Assembly: GCA_001799195.1 (NCBI GenBank)
Contig: MGSU01000113.1
Location: 1 to 11,451 of the forward strand
Length of the DNA: 11,451 nucleotides
Reading direction: 5' to 3'
Source of the DNA: Deltaproteobacteria bacterium RIFOXYA12_FULL_61_11
GTDB lineage: Bacteria > Bdellovibrionota_F > JAHFAK01 > YA12-FULL-61-11
Shown here: piece by piece, positions 5,842 through 11,451 of the stretch
How positions within the stretch are numbered: position 1 is the first letter of the stretch
Layout of the letters: each line of letters begins with the position of its first letter
Position numbers and translations under genes: made by a program
The notes under the pieces: generated by a model
The model's database searches: none
What the model saw: only the letters and a program-made list of their open reading frames with translations
What the model was told of the DNA's origin: nothing

Positions 5842-6444
5842 ATGACCCTTACACATCGGAACCGACCCGTTCTCCTCAGCCTCATCTCGCTCCTCCTACT
5901 CACGGTGGCCTGCGAATCGAAGGACGTCACCCTTGCGAGAGACGCTTTTAAGCACAACAAGTTCGAACTAGCCTACGGGCTCTACCAAAAAGTTCTCGAC
6001 CGAACCCAGAGCGCGGATCTCTTGCTCGAGTTCGGCCTGATTTCCTTCAAACTCCAGAAATACAAAGAAGCAAAACAAGCCTTCCAAGCGGTACTCGAAC
6101 AACAACCCGACTCCGTCGAGGCCTACATCGGTCTGGGGAAAACGTGCCAAATGCGCACCGAGTGGGCCGAGGCCGAAAACGCATTCAAGAACGCCATCGC
6201 CAATGACCCGTCTAAGTATCCCGAGGCGTATTCCAGCCTCGGAGAACTCTACGAATTCCACGATCGCCTCGAAGAGGCAGAAAAAGCCTATCGCCAAGCC
6301 ATTGAGTTGGATCCGAAGCATGCCAAAGCGTATCGCGGACTTGGTACCGTCGCCATGAAACAGACTCGCTATACCGAGGCCATCTCGTGGTACGAGAAGT
6401 ACAAGGCACTGACGGAAAAGACCCCCCCTGTCGGCAATCCATGA
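5842..6444 (+). CDS. TPR-repeat lipoprotein
   Basis: 200 residues. Basic start (THRNR), hydrophobic residues 10-20 and a TVAC lipobox-like end make Cys24 the probable lipidation site, placing the protein in the periplasm on the inner or outer membrane. Residues 27-192 are about five tetratricopeptide repeats of 34 residues, clearest at 92-126 (AYIGLGKTCQMRTEWAEAE), 127-160 (AYSSLGELYEFHDRLEEAE, ending AIELDPKHA) and 161-192 (AYRGLGTVAMKQTRYTEA). TPR arrays bind other proteins and are scaffolds rather than enzymes; PilF/PilW and NlpI are well-known lipoproteins of this general build, but nothing here ties this one to either. A G-rich stretch (GAGAGGGGGG) precedes the ATG. The last codons overlap lipA by four bases (ATGA), implying translational coupling. 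The partner may be the protein encoded just upstream. Confidence 0.85.
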   Translation: MTLTHRNRPVLLSLISLLLLTVACESKDVTLARDAFKHNKFELAYGLYQKVLDRTQSADLLLEFGLISFKLQKYKEAKQAFQAVLEQQPDSVEAYIGLGKTCQMRTEWAEAENAFKNAIANDPSKYPEAYSSLGELYEFHDRLEEAEKAYRQAIELDPKHAKAYRGLGTVAMKQTRYTEAISWYEKYKALTEKTPPVGNP

Positions 6445-7340
6445 ACCAACCGGGCATTCCGCGGTCGTACAAACGCACTCTGATCCACACCGACCTCCTC
6501 GCCGTCAAACAGGTATTACGCAGGCACGGCCTGCACACTGTTTGCGAGAGAGCGCATTGCCCCAACATCGTGGAATGCATGCGCCGACCGACCGCGACCT
6601 TCCTCCTGCTCGGCCCGGTATGCACCAGGGGATGCGGGTATTGCCAGGTCGCTCACGGCACCCCGAGACCTCCCGACCCGAACGAACCCGAGGCCGTCGC
6701 CGCCGCGGTCGCCGAACTCTCCCTGCGCTACGCGGTACTGACCTCGGTCACCCGAGATGACCTCGAGGACGGCGGGTTGGCTCATTTCTGCTCGACCGTG
6801 CGAGCCATCAAACACCGTACCCCCGAGGTGCCCATCGAGGTGCTCACTCCCGATTTCCAAGGCCACTGGCCGGAACTGGAACGCTTGCTCTCCCTCGACC
6901 TCGCCGTCTTCAACCACAACCTGGAGACGGTCGAGGACCTCTTTCCCGCGGTCCGCCCTGCCGCACGCTATCTTCGTTCCCTCGCACTGCTGGCCGCGGT
7001 GAAAGAGTCGAGACCTGGACAACGCACCAAATCTGGTTTGATGGTCGGCCTGGGCGAAAGCCGGGAACAACTCCGGCGCACCTTCGGCGAACTCGCGGCT
7101 GTGGGTTGCGATGTACTCACCGTGGGGCAATACTTCCCTCCCTCTCGTCGCCACGTGAAGGTCCTCGCGGTATACGAAGACGAGGATTTCGCCGAACTCA
7201 CCTCCATGGCCACGACTGCCGGCATTCCGGTGTGCCACGCAGGTCGGTACGTCCGGAGTTCGTATCACGCGGATGCCGATGGTGAAGTCCACATGGCAGG
7301 CACCGCTCCAACCAACCCCGTACCCCACGAACCGAGCTGA
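6441..7340 (+). CDS. lipA: Lipoyl synthase (radical SAM)
   Basis: 299 residues from the ATG that overlaps the TPR gene stop; an in-frame upstream ATG at 6387 lies inside that gene and is less likely. LipA inserts two sulphurs into protein-bound octanoyl groups to make lipoyl cofactor for pyruvate and 2-oxoglutarate dehydrogenases and the glycine cleavage system. Both iron-sulphur clusters are encoded: the auxiliary cluster by C-x4-C-x5-C (Cys35, Cys40, Cys46) and the radical-SAM cluster by CTRGCGYC (Cys61, Cys65, Cys68). The C-terminal RSSYHAD (272-278) supplies the serine ligand of the auxiliary cluster. Other family marks are LTSVTRDDLEDGG, FNHNLETV, GLMVGLGES and GQYFPPSRRHV. Length is normal. 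No lipB lies beside it within the window; the operon partners are envelope proteins, an unusual association for this cytosolic enzyme. Confidence 0.96.
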   Translation: MNQPGIPRSYKRTLIHTDLLAVKQVLRRHGLHTVCERAHCPNIVECMRRPTATFLLLGPVCTRGCGYCQVAHGTPRPPDPNEPEAVAAAVAELSLRYAVLTSVTRDDLEDGGLAHFCSTVRAIKHRTPEVPIEVLTPDFQGHWPELERLLSLDLAVFNHNLETVEDLFPAVRPAARYLRSLALLAAVKESRPGQRTKSGLMVGLGESREQLRRTFGELAAVGCDVLTVGQYFPPSRRHVKVLAVYEDEDFAELTSMATTAGIPVCHAGRYVRSSYHADADGEVHMAGTAPTNPVPHEPS

Positions 7341-7479
7341 GCTCCCGGAACACCTTTTCACGATCAGCGTGGTGCAAGCTCCGGGGAAGGATGGTCCCCG
7401 AGTGCGACCCTGCTGCCCCCCTTGGTGCGACATGCCTCGCCTGGTTAACTCGAATATTGTACACATAGTTTATTCTAGC

Positions 7480-7509
7480 TTATTGATATTAAGATAAATA
7501 TAATATAAT
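7480..7509 (+). promoter_or_regulatory. AT-rich sigma-70 promoter of a candidate small RNA
   Basis: A consensus TATAAT lies at 7504-7509 (a second, overlapping copy at 7499-7504). For the -35, TTATTG at 7480-7485 gives an 18 bp spacer and TTGATA at 7483-7488 gives 15 bp. Predicted start about 7516. No gene follows on this strand before the terminator. Confidence 0.5.
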
Positions 7510-7515
7510 CGCTAT

Positions 7516-7599
7516 TGGCATAAACTGTGCTTTATGTTTTGGCAACTCCATGAGTTGTTTCCAAGGCCGAAAGGAGAGGGCACCCGCCCTCTCCTTTTT
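7516..7599 (+). ncRNA. Candidate small non-coding RNA, about 85 nt
   Basis: A promoter with a perfect TATAAT leads into three consecutive stem-loops. Hairpin 1 pairs CATAAA (7519-7524) with TTTATG (7531-7536) around a six-base loop. Hairpin 2 pairs CAACTC (7543-7548) with GAGTTG (7552-7557) and is lengthened by TTGG (7539-7542) with CCAA (7561-7564) across a TTT bulge. Hairpin 3 is the terminator. The unit sits between two convergent genes, and there is no ATG frame of any length or ribosome site, so a transcript from this promoter could only be a short RNA. I do not recognise it as 6S, SRP, tmRNA or another named family. Alternatively it is part of the lipA 3' untranslated region. Confidence 0.45.
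7570..7599 (+). terminator. Strong intrinsic terminator, possibly bidirectional
   Basis: AAAGGAGAGGGC (7570-7581) pairs perfectly with GCCCTCTCCTTT (7586-7597) over an ACCC loop, and the T-run extends to 7599. It would end transcripts from the small RNA promoter and read-through from lipA. On the other strand the same stem also has A before it and T after it (CTTT), so it may serve typA too. Confidence 0.85.
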
Positions 7600-7649
7600 G
7601 ATTCCCGGCAGTAGTTCCCTCCCCTTGCAGCTCCGAAACACTCTCGTTC

Positions 7650-9452
7650 TCAGCGCCGCACCACCGAACGCTCCACGGAGCGCAGATAATTCTTGCGTAA
7701 GCGGACATGGTGAGGGGTTACCTCGACCCATTCCCCCTCGTCGAGCCAGATCACCGCATCATCGAGATTGGGAGGGGTGACCGGTGTGAGCAAAATATTT
7801 TCGTCCCGGCCTGCGGCGCGCATGTTGGTCATCTTCTTCTCGCGCACGATATTCACGTTGAGGTCGTTACGCAGGTTGTGCTCCCCCACGACCATTCCCT
7901 CATACACGGTGGTCCCCGGTAAGACGAAGACCCGGCCGCGAATCTCGAGTTGCGAGATGGCGTAGGCGGTAGCCAGACCCGTGCGGTCTGCGACCATTGC
8001 CCCGTTCGCCCTGGTGTACACCACGTTCGAGGCCGGTTCATACCCGGCGAAGAGGCTGGACATCAAACCTTCGCCGCGGGTCTCGGTGAGAAAGCGCGAA
8101 CGGTAGCCGATCAGTCCCCGCGAGGGGATGCGGAAATCCAACCGCGTCCGGCCTCCAGAAAAGTGCTGGATGCGTTGGAGCTGCCCTCGTCGCTTGGAGA
8201 GGGATTCGGTGACAACGCCGGTACAGCTCTCCGGCAGGTCCACGATCAGCAACTCGACGGGTTCGAGCAGACGATCGCCCTCTTGCTTGAGCAAGATCCG
8301 AGGCCTCGACATCATGAATTCGCAACCTTCCCGTCGAATCCACTCTGCAAGAACACACAGTTGCAGTTCTCCGCGCCCCCTAACCTCGAAGACCTCGGGT
8401 TGGTCGGTGGGGTGGACTTGCAGGGCCACGTTGCCACGGGCTTCACTTCGAAGCCGCTCCCCGAGTTGCCTGCTGGACAGATAAGCCCCATCGAGGCCCG
8501 CGAGAGGAGATGTGTTGACCGAGAAGAAAATGGCCACGGTCGGGGGATCGACCTCGACCCGCGGCAAGGGAAGCGGCGTGATCGGGTCGCAAACACTATC
8601 CCCGATGTCGATATTCGGGATACCTGCCAAGATGGCGATGTCACCTGCCTCGAGCGAAGCCGCCTCGATCTCAGTCAAGCCATCGTAGGCTCGCAGAGCC
8701 GACACCTTGAAGGGGTGCAATCGACCGTCCTTGCCCGCGAGGGTTACTTGTTGATGGACCCGGAGCGTCCCTGCCCGCAGACGGCCGATACCGAGCATGC
8801 CCAGATAGGGGGAATAGGCGATCGAGCAGATCAACACCTGCAGAGGTCCTTCTCCAATCTCCGGAGGTGGCACGCGTTCGAGCACGGCATCGAGAATCAG
8901 CGCCAGCGAACCGCGGGGTCCCTCGGGCGAGAGGGCGGCCCACTGCTCTTTGGCGCTGGCATAGATGACCGGGAAATCGAGCTGGCCCTCTTCGACCCCC
9001 AGGTCGATGAAAAGATCATAGATCTCATCGAGGACCTCGGTCACCCGGGCATCCTTACGATCGACCTTGTTGATCACGACGATCGGGGTCAATCCGCGGC
9101 CAAGGGCTTTTTGGAGGACAAACCGCGTCTGAGGGAGCGGACCTTCGGCCGCATCCACGAGCAGGAGCACGCCGTCGACCATCAACAACGTTCGCTCGAC
9201 CTCGCCTCCGAAATCGGCATGCCCGGGGGTATCGACGATGTTAATCTTATGCTCGCGATACCACAACGAGGCATTCTTGGCCTTGATGGTAATACCTCGC
9301 TCGCGTTCCAGGTCCAGGCGATCCATGACCCGCTCACCGGGGTCCTCATGGCTGGCGAAAACCCTGGTAATACGGAGGAAACCATCGATGAGCGTGGTCT
9401 TCCCGTGATCGACATGGGCGATAATGGCAACATTGCGGATGGGCCTGGACAT
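7650..9452 (-). CDS. typA: Ribosome-associated translational GTPase TypA/BipA
   Basis: 600 residues from MSRPIRNVAII; the frame stays open upstream, but the extension (MPPFAVPVPSGSGG...) has no place in the family. TypA binds 70S ribosomes at the site used by EF-G and aids 50S assembly and translation under stress or cold. GTPase motifs are all present: AHVDHGKT (12-19), ERGITI (51-56), DTPGH (74-78), NKVD (128-131) and SAK (166-168). Family-specific C-terminal segments are also visible, such as RGELQL, SKRRGQLQ, FRIPSRGLIGYRSRFLT and TNMRAAGRDENILLTP. The length matches typical TypA (about 600-615). The ribosome site is GAGGAG, about 12 bases from the ATG, a rather long spacing. The gene diverges from the HD-GYP gene across 208 bases and converges on lipA. 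Confidence 0.97.
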   Translation of the reverse strand: MSRPIRNVAIIAHVDHGKTTLIDGFLRITRVFASHEDPGERVMDRLDLERERGITIKAKNASLWYREHKINIVDTPGHADFGGEVERTLLMVDGVLLLVDAAEGPLPQTRFVLQKALGRGLTPIVVINKVDRKDARVTEVLDEIYDLFIDLGVEEGQLDFPVIYASAKEQWAALSPEGPRGSLALILDAVLERVPPPEIGEGPLQVLICSIAYSPYLGMLGIGRLRAGTLRVHQQVTLAGKDGRLHPFKVSALRAYDGLTEIEAASLEAGDIAILAGIPNIDIGDSVCDPITPLPLPRVEVDPPTVAIFFSVNTSPLAGLDGAYLSSRQLGERLRSEARGNVALQVHPTDQPEVFEVRGRGELQLCVLAEWIRREGCEFMMSRPRILLKQEGDRLLEPVELLIVDLPESCTGVVTESLSKRRGQLQRIQHFSGGRTRLDFRIPSRGLIGYRSRFLTETRGEGLMSSLFAGYEPASNVVYTRANGAMVADRTGLATAYAISQLEIRGRVFVLPGTTVYEGMVVGEHNLRNDLNVNIVREKKMTNMRAAGRDENILLTPVTPPNLDDAVIWLDEGEWVEVTPHHVRLRKNYLRSVERSVVRR

Positions 9453-9514
9453 GGCTGGAGCTCTCCTCGAAGGCCCGCCGGACCCACTTGGAACGGGGAC
9501 GGCGAAAGGAGGCA

Positions 9515-9543
9515 TACCTAGCTCATTCCTCGGCTACACGCAA
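9515..9543 (-). promoter_or_regulatory. Putative typA promoter
   Basis: TTGCGT (9543-9538), 17 bp spacer, TAGGTA (9520-9515) on the - strand. The start would be near 9508, giving a leader of about 56 nt. The TAGG-type -10 preceded by GC resembles that of the deiminase promoter at 2861-2866. Confidence 0.45.
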
Positions 9544-9570
9544 GTCGCGAGTAACAAATACTCCTCTCGC

Positions 9571-9599
9571 TTGCGCCGGATCGCGCTTTTCCGTAAGAT
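9571..9599 (+). promoter_or_regulatory. Putative promoter of the HD-GYP gene
   Basis: TTGCGC (9571-9576), 17 bp spacer, TAAGAT (9594-9599), expected start about 9606 and a leader of about 55 nt. It points away from the typA promoter, whose -35 lies 28 bases to the left, so one regulator could reach both. Confidence 0.4.
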
Positions 9600-9647
9600 G
9601 GAAACGCACCGGGGTACCGCACCGAACCGAACCGCGGACCCACAGCC

Positions 9648-9654
9648 GAGGAGA
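9648..9654 (+). promoter_or_regulatory. Ribosome binding site fixing the HD-GYP start
   Basis: GAGGAGA six bases before the ATG at 9661. It favours this start over in-frame codons reaching back to 9424, which would overlap the typA start and both putative promoters. Confidence 0.7.
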
Positions 9655-9660
9655 AACAGC

Positions 9661-10653
9661 ATGGATCGACGCCGGGTGGTACCTCTCCCTCGTTCCCGAG
9701 CGACCGACCAGAACACCTCCACGGCCTGGGACTTAGTGCTTACCATCACCTCCCACCTGGGCCACCTCGTCCTCGACGCACAGTCCTCTACGGCTTCCGA
9801 GGAATGGGTCAACGGCCTGCTCGGGCAACCACTCTCCTCGATACTCGGGAAAGCCGAAACCTATCGTCAACTCGAACACTGCCTCAGGATCGGTCTCAGC
9901 GGCCGGACTTCGGCCATGAAAGCCTGGTTCGAGATCCCGCAATCAGGGCTCCGCTTCCTCGGAGTCACCATCTATCCCCAGAGCGCCGGCCGGGAACAAC
10001 TCCTGCTCGTCGCTCAGGATCTGACCACTGAACGTCGCGCACTGGAAGGCTTGGACCGCGAGGTCGAACGTATGCGCCGCGTCCTCGAGGATATCATCGA
10101 GGCCATGGTCGCGGTCAACGAAGCCAAAGATCCCTACACCGCAATCCACCAGCGCCGGGTCAGCGCCCTTGCCAGCGCCCTTGCCCTCGACCTTGGCCTC
10201 CCCACCGACACGGTCGAGGGAGTCCGCGTGGCCAGTTTGCTCCACGACATCGGGAAGATCTACGTCCCGTTAGAAATCCTGGTCAAGCCGGGCAAGATCA
10301 ATCCGGATGAATTCAAATTGATTAAACACCACGTCGAGGTCAGTCAAACCACCCTTGCCGCCATCGACTTCCCCTGGCCTATTGCCGACATCGTCAACCA
10401 ACACCACGAGCGCCTCGACGGCTCTGGTTATCCGCTTGGTCTCTACGGCGACGACATCCTGCTCGAGGCCAAGATCATCGCCGTCGCCGACGTGGTCGAA
10501 GCCATGGCCACCCATCGTCCCTATCGTCCGGCCCTGGGCGTGGCCGCGGCGCTCGACGAGATCCGTATGAATCGAGGTACCTTGTACGAACCAAGCGTCG
10601 TGGACTCCTGCTTGAACGTCTTCGAACGCGGTTTCCTCTTCCCCCTAGGCTGA
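9661..10653 (+). CDS. PAS-like/HD-GYP domain cyclic-di-GMP phosphodiesterase
   Basis: 330 residues, no membrane segment, so cytosolic. Residues about 22-125 look like a PAS sensor domain (LVLDAQ, then EEWVNGLLGQPLSSILGK, and the closing strands LGVTIYPQ and LLLVAQDLTTERR). A coiled-coil linker (about 122-150, ALEGLDREVERMRRVLEDI) leads to an HD-GYP domain. The metal and catalytic residues are in place: His163, HDIGK with His195/Asp196, His223, HHE at 248-250, DGSGYP with GYP at 256-258, and Asp277 in VADVVEAM. HD-GYP enzymes break cyclic-di-GMP to pGpG or GMP and so favour motility over biofilm; with all residues intact, activity is likely. The signal sensed by the PAS part is unknown. The gene diverges from typA and converges, 17 bases apart, with the YaiI-type gene; no terminator is visible between these two. 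Confidence 0.93.
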   Translation: MDRRRVVPLPRSRATDQNTSTAWDLVLTITSHLGHLVLDAQSSTASEEWVNGLLGQPLSSILGKAETYRQLEHCLRIGLSGRTSAMKAWFEIPQSGLRFLGVTIYPQSAGREQLLLVAQDLTTERRALEGLDREVERMRRVLEDIIEAMVAVNEAKDPYTAIHQRRVSALASALALDLGLPTDTVEGVRVASLLHDIGKIYVPLEILVKPGKINPDEFKLIKHHVEVSQTTLAAIDFPWPIADIVNQHHERLDGSGYPLGLYGDDILLEAKIIAVADVVEAMATHRPYRPALGVAAALDEIRMNRGTLYEPSVVDSCLNVFERGFLFPLG

Positions 10654-10670
10654 GACTCCCAGCCCTGAAC

Positions 10671-11129
10671 TCAACCAGGCTCGTTCCCTGCTGCGGTCAG
10701 CAAACGATCGAGCTGATCGGCGAACCGCTTCCGATCGCCGCTGTCGAGCATCGCAGGACCTCCGGTAGCAATACCACTGCCGCGCAGAGTGTCGAGGAAA
10801 TCGCGCACCGAGAGCCGCGAACGTATCGTCTCGGCGGTGTGCAGAAGACCTCTGGGCTCCAACGCCAGGGTACCAGCCTCGATCGCAGCGGCTGCGAAGG
10901 GAATATCCGCAGTGATGACGAGGTCCCCTGGCCGCACCTGCTCGAGGATAGCCTTATCGGCGCCGTCCAGCCCCTTGGGAACGACCCGGAGTTCCAGCTC
11001 TGCAATCTTGGGCAACCGCAGGAAGCGGTTGGCCACCAGGGTCACCCTCACTCCCCTCCGGGCAGCGGCCCGGTAGAGTATATCCTTGATCGGACCAGGA
11101 CAGGCATCGGCATCGACCCAGACGTGCAT
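10671..11129 (-). CDS. yaiI: YaiI/YqxD family protein (UPF0178, DUF188)
   Basis: 152 residues, the usual length. The N-terminal VDADACPGPIKDIL (Asp6, Asp8, Cys10) is the family hallmark, followed by a VTLVANRFLR strand, a VVPKGLDGADKAI segment, LVITADIPFAAAAI and a C-terminal RKRFADQLDRLL helix. The acidic residues and fold suggest a PIN-like, metal-dependent nuclease, but the family has no established biochemical role that I know of. The ribosome site GAGGAG lies eight bases before the ATG. The partial gene upstream ends only 43 bases away on the same strand, so both probably share a transcript. The gene converges with the HD-GYP gene. Confidence 0.93.
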   Translation of the reverse strand: MHVWVDADACPGPIKDILYRAAARRGVRVTLVANRFLRLPKIAELELRVVPKGLDGADKAILEQVRPGDLVITADIPFAAAAIEAGTLALEPRGLLHTAETIRSRLSVRDFLDTLRGSGIATGGPAMLDSGDRKRFADQLDRLLTAAGNEPG

Positions 11130-11172
11130 GTTCGGGGCTCCTCAGGCAAGGACCAGGGTTTTACGAGGATGG

Positions 11173-11451
11173 TCAATACACTCTCTGCAACGTTTCCCAG
11201 GTTGCTCCTGCCAGAAAGGCCTCGCCACAAGCCGAGTTCCATGAGAACCGCGCGGCACAGGCGTGGAGAACGACAAAGACTTTCTCGGAAGTCGCCCGGG
11301 GATTGTATTCTTCCCAATGCATGAGTCGAGCGAGGGCTACTCCAACTCCGGTGCAGAGAGCAGGCACAAAGGTCCCCGGATACTCGACAAGGAAAAGTCG
11401 AACGGCATTCTCGACCACGGAAGGATCGGCATGCTCCGGTTCTAACCGGAA
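11173..11451 (-). CDS. Unrecognised protein, C-terminal fragment
   Basis: The last 92 residues of a frame that stays open to the window edge on the - strand; a GTG at 11418 is in frame but need not be the start. The translation has a protein-like composition with probable helices (VVENAVRLFLVEY, VGVALARLMHW, EKVFVVLHACAARF) and three cysteines, and its codons favour G/C ends like the neighbours. I do not recognise a family. Support is positional: same strand as the YaiI-type gene, 43 bases between stop and next start, and that gene's ribosome site within the gap. The opposite strand also has a short open frame here, which is Lys- and Gly-rich and less convincing. It could be a chance open frame. 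Confidence 0.45.
   Translation of the reverse strand, partial: FRLEPEHADPSVVENAVRLFLVEYPGTFVPALCTGVGVALARLMHWEEYNPRATSEKVFVVLHACAARFSWNSACGEAFLAGATWETLQRVY

Larger units (their letters stand above)
7341..7649. other. Intergenic region between convergent lipA and typA
   Basis: A 309-base gap without a convincing reading frame. Positions 7386-7410 hold a G/C hairpin (CGGGGA, seven-base loop, TCCCCG) with no U-run. From about 7445 to 7540 the sequence becomes strongly AT-rich compared with the rest of the window and contains a + strand promoter. It is followed by two small hairpins and a strong intrinsic terminator ending near 7599. The last 50 bases before the typA stop show nothing I can name. 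Confidence 0.8.

Noticed and set aside
5162-5845. An ATG-started frame with a good ribosome site, overlapping the first lipA-operon gene
   Set aside because: After the start the translation is dominated by Arg, Pro, Gly and His, the signature of an off-frame reading; the other frame gives a balanced protein with an export signal. The ATG itself is kept as a finding.
7273-7497. Short + strand frame after lipA
   Set aside because: Overlaps the lipA 3' end, has no ribosome site, and runs into the AT-rich promoter patch.
7950-9521. A 523-codon open frame on the + strand
   Set aside because: Fully antisense to typA, whose motifs are unmistakable; the translation is rich in Asp, Gly, Arg and Gln without recognisable motifs.
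10161-10184. Perfect tandem repeat of a 12-base unit (CAGCGCCCTTGC twice)
   Set aside because: It encodes SALA-SALA in a helix of the HD-GYP domain whose length fits the family, so it looks like chance codon repetition rather than a recent duplication or phase-variable tract.

Overview
The window looks like chromosomal DNA of a GC-rich Gram-negative bacterium. Several products carry signal peptides or lipoprotein signals, and housekeeping genes of ordinary bacterial type (lipA, typA/bipA, a yaiI-type gene, apbE) are present. Recognisable sigma-70-type promoters have a TTG-type -35, a 15-18 bp spacer and a -10 beginning TA. A proteobacterium, perhaps a gammaproteobacterium, is my best guess, but this rests on general appearance only. 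I see no tRNA, rRNA, CRISPR array, transposase or phage gene.

Layout. Positions 1-190 hold the 3' end of an apbE-like flavin transferase on the + strand. Convergent to it, four genes read on the - strand from 4926 down to 277: a CDP-alcohol phosphatidyltransferase with an eroded nucleotidyltransferase-like N-terminal half, a membrane-anchored helix-hairpin-helix protein, a secreted peptidyl-arginine/agmatine deiminase-family enzyme, and a secreted subtilisin-family peptidase. The last two are neighbours with strikingly similar upstream sequences, which raises the idea of co-regulated extracellular protein processing.

From a divergent promoter region (4927-5105) a + strand operon runs 5106-7340: an unrecognised exported protein with a CxxC, a TPR lipoprotein, and lipoyl synthase LipA. 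The last two overlap by four bases (ATGA). Next comes a 309-base gap with an AT-rich promoter, two small hairpins and a strong intrinsic terminator but no reading frame, which together look like a small RNA gene of about 85 nt.

The translational GTPase TypA/BipA lies on the - strand (9452-7650). Divergent to it is a PAS-like/HD-GYP cyclic-di-GMP phosphodiesterase (9661-10653). The window closes with a - strand pair: a YaiI/UPF0178 protein (11129-10671), and upstream of it the 3' end of an unrecognised gene that runs off the window.

Most of the window is ordinary housekeeping. The points worth a second look are the candidate small RNA, the secreted subtilase/deiminase pair with matching promoters, the degenerate nucleotidyltransferase fused to a phosphatidyltransferase, and the unknown envelope protein in the lipA operon.
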